A stretch of 64,000 nt of DNA from Siphonodentalium dalli (lineage: Eukaryota > Mollusca > Scaphopoda > Gadilida > Siphonodentaliidae). The position numbers were made by a program, and so were the translations under genes. The stretch is from assembly GCA_032622095.1 (NCBI GenBank), contig CP136063.1:39096106-39160105 (forward strand). The letters are read 5' to 3'. A model generated the notes under the pieces. It searched no databases, was not told where the DNA came from, and was given only the letters and a program-made list of their open reading frames with translations. Shown piece after piece: positions 9,738-21,369 of this stretch. Numbering within the stretch: position 1 is the first letter of the stretch; each line of letters begins with the position of its first letter.

Positions 9738-10507
9738 CTATTAAAAGTCAAGAGCATGAAAATCATGTTGAGTCAACATTGAGAAATGTTGATGTCCAAT
9801 TTAAACTCAGATATCTGACATCAAGTTGAACAAGAAATTTCAGGCTGCTTTCAAAGTTTGTCAATAATTTTATTTCAGTTGAATCGTGGTTGAGCTGATG
9901 TAATGAAAATTGTCCAATTTGTTGGTAACTGCCAAATTTATATTTTCAACACTGGTATTTCACTGGTATGACATCTAAATTGGTTTGATGGGTGGAACAG
10001 AACTATTTAGTTGGTTGTCACTTGTATTCATGTTGATTATTGATGAGTTGTGGCGTGTTCAAATCAGTTGGCAGATTGAACTACATTGTGATTGACATTT
10101 TGTGTAAAAATTAGGTAAGTTTATCTGACCGTAATTCTGTTGACACTGGGCAGCGAAGTTGTTCAAACACCTTCCTCTCTCCCCTGTCTTCAAAAATTGG
10201 CCAGCTAGCTGTGGTGAAGAATTGATGTCCGGAACTGTATTTTACGTGTGGTCTATTTTTAGACCACCGCGGATTTTGAAAAAAACGGCAGCACAAATGT
10301 CGAATTCACACATTTCAACATGTTGTCATCAATGCAAAGCAATCATAACATGAACTATATATGTGTAGAAACATTCTCATTGTTCAAAAACAACCGAACT
10401 CTGAAAGTATAATCTTCAGGAACGGAAAAACATGACGAAAATGGCAGAAATTCACAAGTAATTTTTAAAGAAATTTTTCACATCATAATACACTTCTCCG
10501 CGTGGAT

Positions 10508-10528
10508 CCGTGGTTACTTCGTCGCCAA
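10508..10528 (-). other. Primer-binding site
   Basis: One base after the 5' LTR the minus strand reads TGGCGACGAAGTAACC. A TGG start is what a tRNA 3' CCA end would pair with. I did not identify the tRNA. Confidence 0.65.
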
Positions 10529-10742
10529 TGAAACCAAAACAGGACATTGTATTGTCTATAACATGGTTTATTATAATAGCAAGATGTCACAATGCATGAT
10601 AACACAAGATGTCAGCCAAATAGGTGTTGTCTTCTTCGCGTTCAGTTCTGTTCTGTTCTTCTTGGTAGCTGGGAGTGACGTCACATCCTCGGGTGCACTC
10701 GTACCGGATAACCGGTACTCTTCGGGACCTAAAACCACTACA
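10529..10742 (-). repeat. 5' LTR (214 bp)
   Basis: It reads TGTAGTGG to GGTTTCA on the minus strand. It contains a perfect hairpin with GTACCGG arms at 10701-10718, a TGACGTCA CRE-type site at 10676-10683, and an AATAAA poly(A) signal about 38 nt from its end. The first 77 nt and last 43 nt match the 3' LTR nearly exactly. The middle of about 95 nt is strongly diverged. Confidence 0.9.
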
Positions 10743-10746
10743 GTAC

Positions 10747-13736
10747 ATTTATTAATATAACAGTTTGTTTTCAATTTTGAAACTTGTCAGAGTAAACTGG
10801 TATTATTATTACCCATTCTGCTATTCTGCAATACCAAATGGCCTCACCGTCACACTACTAGTATTTTTATACACTTCATCTTCAGGTTAATCATGATTGC
10901 AAGAAAATACCGTACGTTGCGGGAATTGTCTTGGATCCTGTTGGATCCAGCTATTATTTTTTAAAACTTTCATCCTAATATTTGTAATATTATAATAGTC
11001 TCTCTGACACTCATGTATGAACATTATTATTTTTCGCTCAGTTTTAAATTTACGCAGCTACATATACAGTTCTTAATCGATGTTGAATATATTTGAGAAC
11101 CGCCATGCACAACATACATGTAAATATACTGCATGCACCAGTACCGGTACATATATAAAGGCCAAAAACAAAACAAACTTCCATGTTTCGACTGACCAAT
11201 ATCCACGTTCAGGACCTCGACAGCGATAATGTTTTTGCCGAACATTAGCGTTACACACTTTTGCCTCTTCCTGTTATAAATACAAAACAAATGTTTAACA
11301 CAACTCCATTGTGAAAACACTATACATTAAACCGAAACAACTATCATGCAAGCCTTCCATCATGATCATTTATAACCATGCATTTTTTCAGTTTCCCCAT
11401 GTACATGTAGGCCTATCCATGTGTATGCTGAGATATAAAAAATGGATTAACTTACTGAATGCGAAATCGCTACCATACATGATTTGTGGTTTAATATGTT
11501 AAAACCAAATTGGTCTGTCTTCAATTCTTTTATTGTTTAGTCAGCTAACTGAACGATCAGTGAGAGCAAGTACAATTACATTTTCTCCTTTCGTTTCACA
11601 CAAGTAGAACTTTTCTCAAAGTACTTAATTAACTTCTCATGTGCATGGTCAGTGGCTCCCCAGTGACAAGCCACTGTTCATCGCAGTTACTAGTACCATG
11701 GAAACATACATGTACATGTTAAAACTCAACCATTTTAAATTAATTGTACCGCTGCAAACTTAGCTTGAAAGATATATGTCTTATTAGCATCATAGTAGCA
11801 ACTGTTTAAGTAATGGTTGATAATCCTCAATCATATAAGGCAAAAACAAAAATAATACCTGTAGAATTGTGGGATAGACATATGTCCAGTTAAACTTTTC
11901 ACATGCCATAATTTAACTGATTGGAAAGGTTATAAATATACCTTTGATCAACCTACATGAATATACCTTAATCAACTATTACAGTGATCGTGAACATTTT
12001 GACAAGTGCAAATTTTGGCACCTGCGAATAAAATATTGCCAGTAATTATAGGTGTGGGAGCAATCGCTCCCTTTTCCTGGGAAAGACTTGGCCAATGCAT
12101 TCTCTTTTATACTAGTAGGTGACGTGCCACATTGGCGACTCGCATATATAAGATAATACATTGGGACAGGGTTTTTGCAAAATTTCAGGAAGCTCCAGTT
12201 AGGAAAGGGTTAATAATATAGCATCGCCTAAGTAGTATCAGCTTAGAAGCTAATATATGTAGGAAAATTAATACACAGCCCTGAGTACTGTAACGTGACC
12301 CATTGATTGTCGTAGGATAGGTGCTGTGTTTCTCAGATGATTTTAAAGTGGCACTAATAATTAGCAATAAAGAGTGTTTGTCATCAGCTTAGAATATATG
12401 TGGGGGGAACTGTCTCAGGTGTCTCATGGAATATGGTAGGTGCGGCAAATCAAAGAGACACTAATAATTAGCTTGGATGACTTGTAGGCACAATAATTAT
12501 TTAACCCTCATTAAAGCAAACTCCTGGTATCCCAGCTACAGTAGTAGTTACTACTGTTTATTTTTAATGTTGACAACAATGCTTTTAGATGTCAGCAAAA
12601 TTTACATGGTTGTACACGGTAGTTCAAACTGCTTGGCATAAAAAAGTAAAAAAGGACTGTCAGTCGTTCCTTTTATTTAACAGTTCAAACTCCATGAAAA
12701 GAAGCCATAGTACTTACATGTAAAATTCAGCATACACTTGATCAATTGCTTAGTTGTGCAACCACACTTGTTAAAATCATGTCTGTATTGTGTATGTTCT
12801 ATTATTGTATACTTAAAGTGTTTTATTTTCTATTTTCAGGGATATTTTGGATCTACATCCTGCTTATCACACATATAACTATAGAACTATGTCAACTATC
12901 AGAAGTTCAACTCTGTGATCTGACATTTACTGGTTCTGAATACATTTTTAAAAGGCATCAGACAATTTTTTTGGACAGTTGTAAAATTAAAATCCACAAT
13001 CAGGGATTAAATGGAACTGTTGTATCCTGACTATGATGAGACAAATGTCAAATCCACTATTTTCTGTGGGCTTTCTTCTTGGAATGTTAGTCACACACAA
13101 AGACAATATCAACACCAAGGACACAAACTTCAGCTCCCTTATAATACTACTAGAAAGGGAAATGATGAGAAAACAGGATAACAGAAAATACTAGTACACC
13201 ATCTATTCTAAATTATATTGGAGGTAGTCATGTGTGCAATTGATACTTTTGGCGTGGAGGCACACATGTGTAATATGTGCACACATTATAGTGATTCTTG
13301 TCCTGAGGTAACAAGGAATTAACTCAAGGACGCTGATGTGTATTTATTTATTCAGTGCAAAGTTAACATCTTATGAAAGTACAGGGTATTGCTCCACTTG
13401 TTCTAAGGAAAATATACACTGCTTCAATTCTGGAGAATGTAAATCTATTTCATTTGAAAGTGTCATAATTTACATTTGAAGGTGGCTGTACATATAATGT
13501 CTAACAGAAAGTGCAATGAAAAGACATGACGACTCCTGGGTGATGTGATTGCCTTCTGATTAATAAAATATTGGGCCAACAGTATGATCATATTATTTTG
13601 AACTAAATTCAAATTCTCCAATAAGCAATATATTGTTATCAGAATGAGATACTTCCATAAAACCGGTTGGTATTTTTTCATTCTTGCCACATTTGTCATG
13701 TTCCAGGGATCAGGGTGTGCAATAAAGAGAGGATCT
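10747..13736. other. No gene seen; unique AT-rich DNA
   Basis: About 3 kb with only short ORFs on both strands. Near 12380-12470 a phrase with CACTAATAATTAGC occurs twice about 110 bp apart. A short palindromic repeat lies at 12085-12177 and is listed separately. A plus ORF at 12746-13030 has a polypyrimidine-AG at 12838 inside it, but I cannot support a gene. Confidence 0.5.
12085..12177. mobile_element. Short palindromic repeat (CATTGGCACAGGG family), copy 1
   Basis: Left TTGGCCAATGCATTCTCTTT pairs loosely with right GATAATACATTGGGACAGGG. Related copies lie at 51685-51750 and, as one half only, at 58485-58527, with the shared core GACTCGCATATATAA. Confidence 0.5.
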
Positions 13737-13880
13737 ACAACGAGTCCCCAGTTTATTGCGGAATTTACAGAACGAGTCCAGAATATAAATTAGAACTGGA
13801 CGAGCCTTTGTTGAGGTCCTGACCTAATGTAGTTGACGAGTTTTGAAAATTCCGCTATAGCCTATACTCTGGGGACGAGT
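13737..13880. mobile_element. MITE with ACGAGTCCCCAG ends
   Basis: ACGAGTCCCCAGTTTATTGC at the left pairs with the right end, which carries AAAATTCCGC and CTGGGGACGAGT. Inner ACGAGTCCAG and CTGGACGAG also pair. It is about 144 bp with no ORF. Confidence 0.7.
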
Positions 13881-14539
13881 TATAGATTATATTTATTACA
13901 TGATCTAAAGCCTCGACAAAACCTACTTAAATTAACAAATGGGACGCTAAACTAACATTGGCTTCTATAAGACATGAGGTGACTTTTCATGTAACTGTGC
14001 ATTGTTTGCGCGTGTAAAGAAATAGTCCCAGATAAATCAACACTTTGATGTATTTAATGGTGTATATATAATGACATAACTTTTCAAACTCTTCATGATT
14101 ATAGCTGGTTGGAAAAATATTGGAAGACATAATATATGGAGTGTAAATAGACAGACCGGAAGTCAAGGGTCACCTGGCACTATTTCCTGTTATTCAACGA
14201 ACGTTTAATATTACAGTTTATCACATAATTAACTCACAAAACCAGGTTCATAATTATTGGTAAGACACACGTGTAATATTAGCACGTGCGATGACGTCAC
14301 GTCATTATTTAAATGACTTGCGGTTGCTGACGTTTATGATAGTTTTATTCAATGAATACTTTGTTGTTTCGCGTTTCACATTTATTTGATCATGTGGTAA
14401 AAGGTATATCAAACTCATTCTACTTTATACATAATTTATCAACATCATCCACTAAATTCTATTTGAGTCTCGGTGAACCTCGGCTCAAATCGAATTTAGT
14501 TATCTCGATTGATAGATTCCTTACAAAATATAAACTCAT
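13881..14539. other. No gene seen
   Basis: AT-rich DNA. It includes a GATGACGTCACGTCA site near 14289 and an inverted pair ATTTGAG / CTCAAAT at 14460-14490. Confidence 0.5.
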
Positions 14540-14728
14540 GTGAGATCCTCTACTCGTATATATGGTAGCCAGCTAGGCGCGGACCGCCTCTCAGTAGGTG
14601 CACCGCGCCTCGAGCGAAGGCGCGCGGCGCCTATCGCTGATTATCATCGCGCCGATCCGCGGAGCGGTCTTCGGACCTTCGTTCGTCGTCCGCTGCTTCT
14701 ACTAATTATGTCCGCGCGTTCGGTTTGA
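14540..14728. other. GC- and CpG-rich islet of about 190 bp
   Basis: A short block dense in GCGC and CGCG words sits inside AT-rich DNA. Several small inverted words occur, for example GGCGCG with CGCGCC, and CCGCGGAGCGG. It is open in one plus frame (14540-14728) but high GC alone makes that likely. It may be an inserted element or an unmethylated islet; no tRNA fold is apparent. Confidence 0.45.
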
Positions 14729-14757
14729 TTGAATTATCGAAACTAAATGTAGCTTTA

Positions 14758-15054
14758 ACCCTTTCAGTGCCAAGTCCGATGTTTGCATCAACCCATATTT
14801 CCTTGATCATTTTTCAAATTTATTGATTATAATAATGTGATACATTGATGGAATGAGCTCTTAGTTGTATACGTATACGTTTACATCGAGGTAGGTCGCT
14901 ACTTTCACCCTTTCAGTGCCAAGTCCGATGTTTGTATCAACCCATATTTCCTTGATCATTTTTCAAATTTATTGATTATAATAATGTGATACATTGATGG
15001 AATGAGCTCTTAGTTGTATACATATACGTTTACATCGAGGTAGGTCGCAACTTT
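14758..15054. repeat. 149-bp tandem duplication
   Basis: Copy 1 is 14758-14906 and copy 2 is 14907-15054. They start ACCCTTTCAGTGCCAAGTCC and differ at only a few positions, so the duplication is recent. Confidence 0.9.
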
Positions 15055-16473
15055 CTTACATCAGAGGATACGTTCTTACACCAGAGGATGCAACAAGGCA
15101 AATACGTACTTAGCGTGATTAGTTATATACCAGCTATAAAATACGATATGTATATGCACATGCATGGTACACTTGAAGAGACACGGAAGTGACTGGAATT
15201 GGAATTCATTAGAATTTTTAAATTCTTCCGACTTGATCATCACTCTACGTGCACATGTCTGATATGGCTATAATCCAATTCAAGGCAATCAGGGTTTACT
15301 AATGTAACTCTGCGCTTGATTTTCTATGTCAAGAAATATACCTAAATCGAGAGCGTTTCGCCACACGGATAAAGACCATAAAGAGCGTTGTGTGATATTT
15401 TTTTCGAAATAACCAACATTGGTTTCAGTCCGATATAACAATGCATAAGGCAATCAGGCTTCTCTTATCAGTTGCAGTATATCTTATTATCTCTGTTACT
15501 AGTAGTGTTAGCACAACAAAAAGAGTTATCAATAAAGAGTGTTTTGTCATATATAAAATTGATATGTATTAACCATCAACCTTCAGTGCGGTGTAACATA
15601 GTGCATGATTTTGGTCTCTTTCTTGTATCTGAATAATTGCCTTTGATGCGATGCGATGTGTGATTTAAAATGAGATATTGGCATAGTGTGCCATCGCCTT
15701 TGTACTATCTTATCATGGGAAATAAAATATGCTGCCAAAATTAAATAAATCCTTCATAGTCATGTCAAGTCTGTATAATAAACTATAAGTATGTACTTTC
15801 TGTGTCCAATTACTCAACAAATATCATGAAACAGGTATGCAGTGACTGCGCGGCTAGTAACTGTGTTCCACTGGTCCTATCCGTCTATTCTGCTATGACG
15901 TTAGTAGGTCTTGTGAAATTGTTATGCTGTTGGTAGGACAAACTGACGTCGTTACGAAAAGTACTGTTTTTGTGCTTTTAAGTGTCATTTTCGCGGTGTT
16001 TGGCTAAGCCGAGGGTTTTTATAAATAACAGTGTATGTATGAAACATTCAATAACGTATATATATATATATTTTTTTATTTATTTTAAACTAGTAATGGC
16101 TGCGCTGGTATTTGCTAAATAACATTAATAGCTAAATTGTTGATAGTCGATTTGCAACAGCTAATACAAACAGTATTAACTTATTTGTATTGTGCTTCTG
16201 AATGTTTCAAACACATTATACCGTTTCTTGCATATGTTCAGATTATCCGAACACCGCAATAATGACAACTTTAAAACTGATTAACGGTATCTTTTCGTAA
16301 CAGCATCAGTTTGCCGTAACCTCGCATAGCAGTTAATCATTATCCATCAGCACCATATCACATTAGCAGGACAACTTGACTAGGGTGTGTTCCTAAATTT
16401 CCACTGCGGATCGATTCGGTCATGCGTTGATGGTTCTTCGTCGTTAATGACTAATAATTACGCACGCCAGTTC
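15055..16473. other. No gene seen
   Basis: About 1.4 kb of AT-rich DNA with a short TA-rich run near 16050. I see no ORF worth calling and no clear repeat. Confidence 0.5.
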
Positions 16474-17365
16474 CACCCCATACATCCGGACATGCTCGTA
16501 GCGGAAGACATGCCCGTAGCGGAATAACCACATGGCCCGCGATTTGCACACCATTCACGGTTAAACACATTTTGCACCGAAACCAACACATACCAGTGGT
16601 TGACGGTGGTGGTACTATTTGTGGCTATAATTTACCCAACTGTACATCAAACTTCTTTAAACATGGACGCAGTTTAATCCTATTTTATAGCGAAGTTAGG
16701 CCAAACATTGTGGCAAACTTTTCATTTCTTACATAAAATTACGATTTCTGTGGTAACAGCCCAGACAACATAGTCTTTGCATACATTGCTATTTCCGCGG
16801 ATATTCCCTTAATATAATAGACAACATTTTCAGTCATGTTTCTACATTTTTCATAGTAAAAAAATTACCATATATGCAGGTCATAGCAAGAAAATATGGC
16901 ATGTCTATAGCAGTGTTTTTACGTTTGCTATAGACATGCCCCAAAATCAAGTGAGTGCATCCATGGAAACTAATTTTTCGGGCACTAATATGATTGACAT
17001 CGCAAACATGTCCAGTTCATTTTGAAGCTAAGATATCATACTTTGAGAGACTGTATGTTATATAATGTGTCAATGCAAGGATTCATTAAAATTTGATAAA
17101 ACTTATATCGAGTAAGTATTTCAGGTCATAATTTTCGTATAAAACCCGATTATCGAACAGTAATATGCAAATTGCGGAAACCACAACCGCTCATTTCTGT
17201 AGACCGATTATCGCTGTTAAACGTTTAAAAAAAATCAAGGTAAAGTAAACCGTGTTTTTATGAAATAACTTACGACAACTAAGTACGATGTGCAAATCGC
17301 TGGCCATGTGGTTATTCCGCTACGAGCATGTCTTCCGCTACGAGCATATCCGGATGCATGGGGTG
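16474..17365. mobile_element. Non-autonomous DNA transposon with about 78-bp terminal inverted repeats
   Basis: Left 16474-16552 and right 17287-17365 are reverse complements over about 78 bp with few mismatches. Shared blocks are CACCCCAT, CATGCTCGTAGCGGAAGACA and GGAATAACCACATGG. Within the TIR the phrase CGTAGCGGAA is itself repeated. The 735-bp interior has no transposase ORF. It carries its own hairpin at 16898-16940 (GGCATGTCTATAGCA arms). Confidence 0.85.
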
Positions 17366-17804
17366 AGTTCGCGTTAATTGATTTATCAAGATGGGTCAAA
17401 CGTGATTAAAGTGACTGTTAACGTGTGTCTCTCAATGCATGTATGTATAATCGAGTTTGGTCACTATGTTCTGACATTTGATGATATAACAGGCCGTTAA
17501 ATACACAGCTGGATTAAACTTTTATACCAGCCATAAATATCAACTGTATTGATACAGTATACACGTGGCAAACACAAGTATTCGGATTATAGTCTTATAA
17601 ATCATTATTACAATAACAAATGTATCAATTTTTTACCTATATCGTTTATTCTGTAAACAATCTTGGTACTAAGAACAAATTATCTTGAGCCATATGTAAA
17701 AGCCAAATGTAGTGAAATTAGCCGCATTTTTCAAAACACAATGCGAGAAAACATTGCGAAATGCTCAACTTCATACTAATCATATTAAATATAGTAATTA
17801 AATC
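17366..17804. other. No gene seen
   Basis: AT-rich DNA without recognisable features. Confidence 0.5.
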
Positions 17805-17942
17805 ATGTGCCGAAACGTCTTCGACGACGTTCCGAAACATCCAAATGCTTGGTCCGAAATAACAATTGCCGAAACCCCAGGTGCCGAAACATCCTGAAAA
17901 CTTGGTGCCGAAACGTCCATGTGCCGAAATGTCCTGCACCCG
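17805..17942. repeat. Degenerate short tandem repeat, GTGCCGAAACRTCC
   Basis: CCGAAA-type words recur about seven times at uneven 15-25 bp steps, often as GTGCCGAAAC followed by GTCC or ATCC. It reads as FGT- or FRH-like repeats in minus frames, which I take as a by-product. Confidence 0.7.
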
Positions 17943-19310
17943 GAAAAGTTACACCATGACGTTGTTCATCAATATTCGTTGAAATCATACGAATGTAATG
18001 AACATTATGGAATTGACATGTCTTCTCCATATATAGTATATCAGTCGCATCGCTCACCAAGCGTCAACAAATATATTGGTTAAATTCCGTAAAAATGTTC
18101 ACGTTCCCCACTCGGCATGCATGGTATAATTATTTTCACTTTGGTGTTGGTATAGTTTATACTACGTGTAGCAGACAATAAAGACTACTCGGAAACACGT
18201 TTGGTCTAATTTATGATCTAAATTATAATTGGGGTCCATTCTTTCGATGAACCGTTGTGGGCGAAGTGTAATTATTGATAATCAATATAGGTTATGTGAA
18301 TCCGATTTGGTCTTAGGCACGTACCGACAGGGTGTGGGTTGTCACACTCCGAACGAGGACCATAATTTGCATAGTTAGAAATTTCATGACTCAAATTTCA
18401 ATAGTTGGAAATTAAAAGTAAAAGTGAATCGAATGATCTAAGTGTTTCAATTTCCGACTTCAAGTTCAGATTTGTATGTTTTACCGAACATTGCGTCATG
18501 GTCACTAGTCTATTAGTAATGCCAAACCTCCATATCTTTCTGATAACAGCTTTAACGATATAACATTCAGCATGCATAATTGTTACCATCATATATTGTT
18601 ACTTCTTGGAATTTGAATACGTGTAACTCGTATTCGCTCATCAGCCATATTCTGATTAATAGCATGTATAATGTGCATGTTCTGCACGCAGACTGTGACG
18701 CAGTATACTCGAGACATAACATATGGATCAATGCTATGTCATGATTGTCATTTGTGTCTTTATTTACACAGTCCATGCTCTTAAACAGAATGTATGGAAA
18801 CCCAAATTATGAAGCCAATATTGAAATATTGCATTACTCAAAACCAAATGCTATATAGTTGGATATTTGATTAGACAAAAATCCTATATATTTGGAAATG
18901 TTATTAGACCAAATTCTGTGTACATGTATATATAGTTGGAAATTGTATGGTCTCACCCACGGTTGGATCCATTTGGAACGTCCCTATTTGCGGGAATACC
19001 AGGTAATATATAAACCAATTTTGATTTAAAAAACAAAAGCCAGTTACCCCAATGTGAGTGGTTTAGCTTTGTTATTTAATTACGCTAACGCATGGTCATA
19101 TTACCATATTTATTCTTGTCGACCACGTCCATCGATAACTTATATAGTGCGTAGAAATAACCACACGGAACATGGTGCTGTTATCCCTTACACGAACAAG
19201 TACCCTTATGATTTTTGCGATGCTTGATTAATCTGCAAGGCCAGTGTCTAGTTGAAACATTCAAAAACATATATTCTTGAACTTTATTAACCCATGCCAT
19301 ACTACTAGTG
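17943..19310. other. No gene seen
   Basis: About 1.4 kb of AT-rich DNA. Phrases with AGTTGGAAATT recur near 18405 and 18940, hinting at an old repeat. Confidence 0.45.
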
Positions 19311-20170
19311 TTCGCGCTGCCACTTGCCAAATTTGCTAATGGCAAAAATAATTCAAATTTGGCAAAAAATAATTTCATTTGGCAAATCACTTTTTAATTC
19401 CTCTAGAAAAATTGAAAACAATATTGGTCAATCAACACCATTCATTTCAGGAAACGTACAATATAATTATATTAGTGGTGTTGTATATGGTTTACGAAAA
19501 GTGAACACCTCTATTAAGATGAAGTTAAACTGATAGCATTAATATCGATTGGTGGTGGGATTTAGTGTGGAGGTGTTTACATAGCAAACCGGTGCCCCGG
19601 TGGTCCAGTCTGTAGAGTTCCAGCTGCATTACGCCGCCACAGACCGTCCAGCGCCGACGAAGCTGGTTCTAACCCCGTCATATAGAGGGTGACCGGAATC
19701 GTGTACCTGGGCAAGGTTGTCAGTTGCTTTCCGGGGTCTGTGGTTTATACACGCAGTGGAACGATTTCCCGGTGAAATTAAGCCTCTGTGTGGTCTTTCC
19801 TCCACCCGTAAAATTGACAACGTCGTTTGTGGCCTAGCGGCTAGAACGACTATAAACACTAACAAACAAACAAACATAGCAAATCCTCTTGTGATGCGCC
19901 CTTCTGATAAGGCAACCCTTCTATCGTGTTATTGTTTGATTATTGGTGTATTATGTGGTGATAAACTAGAGATGCGAATATAATTATTAACTTCTCGCTT
20001 TTCTATCGATATCAAAAGTTGTTCAAACCGCGAGTGTGACACATAAGACTCAAAGTTGCAGAAAATGATACTTACAAGGATAGTATTTCGCAAATTTTGA
20101 AATAATTTGGCAAACAAAAATTTCTTTTGGCGAATTATATGGCAAAGTAAATTTTGGTCCAGCGCGGACC
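19311..20170. mobile_element. Possible old TIR element hosting a SINE
   Basis: GTTCGCGCTG at the left and CAGCGCGGAC at the right are inverted. TTTGGCAAA-type words flank each side. The match is short and diverged, so this is tentative. Confidence 0.3.
19589..19873 (+). mobile_element. tRNA-derived SINE with 10-bp target-site duplication
   Basis: ACATAGCAAA flanks it exactly (19579-19588 and 19874-19883). The head has an A-box-like TGGTCCAGTCTG at 19601 and a B-box GGTTCTAACCCC at 19665-19676 for RNA polymerase III. A body of about 180 bp and an (AAAC)n tail follow. The intact duplication marks it as a recent LINE-assisted insertion. The family is not identified; the layout resembles broad marine SINE groups. 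Confidence 0.85.
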
Positions 20171-20689
20171 CTGCAAACTACAAAACGTTAGAGCAGATTA
20201 GAAATTTACTCCTCCTTAAAGTCAGATAAACGCGTGAAACCAGATCCATGCAGACCAGCGACCATAAATCGACCAACTTAGATTCCAATAATGGGGACAA
20301 GTACCGATAAGCAACCAATAAGTTTACATGTCCAATAAGTTTACCTTTCTTTGACTGAAAGCAGGCACAATGTACCAGGGACAAACAATATCCGCATAGC
20401 GTAAGTGCTGTCGACATCCAAATTGGTATATGCATGTACTCGTGTGTATACAGCAATAAAATGTGTCTAAGATACTCCGTGTATCGGAGTTGAACATCAG
20501 CGTGAGTTTTCTAACAAACTTTAAAATGGACGTATCCATAACCAACGAACGGCTCTTGGTTGTGTAACATCAAATCAATTACCATCAAAGCCACATGGCG
20601 GCCCCAATCGTAATTCAAAGTAATTTGTCAGTTCTGTTAGGTCAGCATATGACATTTTGGTACGTGCTTTGATTAGATAAGTGATGTTA

Positions 20690-21090
20690 CTTGGCACATG
20701 GCGGTTTGTGATTCAAAATACAGCTAATAATGTTCACTTTCGAAATTTTACCGGTACCGAAATAGGTCGATACATACATGTACACTCTGCCGTTAAATGA
20801 GCATGCCGAGTTCCCAAAAAAAACATATTGATGTAATGTAAAATACAACTTTAAACACGGTGTTTGGGTCCCAAACAAAAACAGAAAATTCCACGAGGTG
20901 GTTTAGAAAAGAGCGTTCAGTATTAGTCTATTCTAGATATCGCAGACATGAAGAGCGTTTTTTCTTCACTTGTATGTATGTGAAAAGTAGAACATAGCTG
21001 TAAAACTGCTGTAGCCATGGCATGTATGGCCATAGATCACGAAGCTGGCATATCAGCACACCATAAAAACGATGGCCAGACTAAATACAT
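20690..21090 (+). repeat. Dispersed repeat family R, copy a
   Basis: It carries the marks CACATGGCGGTTTG, ACCGGTACCGAAATAGGTCG, AACACGGTGTTTGGGTCCCA and AGAGCGTT in the family order. It is diverged and without an ORF. Confidence 0.65.
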
Positions 21091-21369
21091 AATATACACA
21101 TTGTAATGAATCTCTCTTGGTCTAGATATATATAAGAGTATAAATTCAGTGTGAAAGTTTGTCTATCTATCTGTCTATCTGCCCGGATTTTCTCCCTATA
21201 CCGATTTCAATTGCATTTGGTGTGATGACTCGGGGTACCCTAGCGGATGTTATCACGGTGTTAGATTTAATTAACAAATTATAAAATAAATAATAAGTGA
21301 ATGGAGCAGAGCTCAATTTAAAAAAAACAAAAGTGTTTAAAATAAAATATACATATTTTTTTTATCTCA

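Larger units (their letters stand above)
7985..10507 (-). other. Long AT-rich leader of the LTR element
   Basis: About 2.5 kb separates the primer-binding site from the gag start, and no credible ORF lies in it. It is built partly from old internal duplications. The segment around 9345-9570 resembles 9705-9915 (shared phrases about GACATCA, GTTGAACAAG, TTTCAGTTGAA and GTTGAGCTG). Motifs of the type AGAGAACCTGATCACA recur near 8608, 9215 and 9280. The length and repeats suggest an RNA with structure, such as a packaging or ribosome-entry region, but that is inference. Confidence 0.6.
3113..10746 (-). mobile_element. Pol-less gag-bearing LTR retrotransposon with complete ends (Ty3-like gag)
   Basis: The element runs 3117-10742 (about 7.6 kb) and reads on the minus strand. 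Both LTRs start TG and end CA. GTAC flanks it on each side (3113-3116 and 10743-10746), as a 4-bp target-site duplication would. Its order is 5' LTR, primer-binding site, 2.5-kb non-coding leader, gag, UAG, long in-frame ORF, about 0.9 kb with short ORFs, GGGGGAA polypurine tract, 3' LTR. I found no protease DTG/DSG motif in a suitable setting, no reverse transcriptase YxDD block, and no integrase HHCC or DDE pattern. No CCHC zinc knuckle is visible in gag or in the second ORF. It would therefore depend on another element for movement. Gag-only LTR elements (TR-GAGs) are known from plants; I do not recognise this one. Confidence 0.85.

Noticed and set aside
3113-10746. A complete retrovirus or a Steamer-like element
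   Set aside because: No pol domains and no credible envelope could be found; only gag and LTR features support the class.
12746-13030. A hydrophobic plus ORF with a possible splice acceptor
   Set aside because: AT-rich DNA often gives hydrophobic frames; no partner exon or conserved motif was seen.
17718-18060. Minus ORFs with FGT/FRH repeats
   Set aside because: They are the translation of the degenerate GTGCCGAAAC repeat; no start context or domain.
19601-19676. A functional tRNA gene
   Set aside because: A and B boxes are present but there is no cloverleaf of normal size, and the target duplication and AAAC tail show a SINE.
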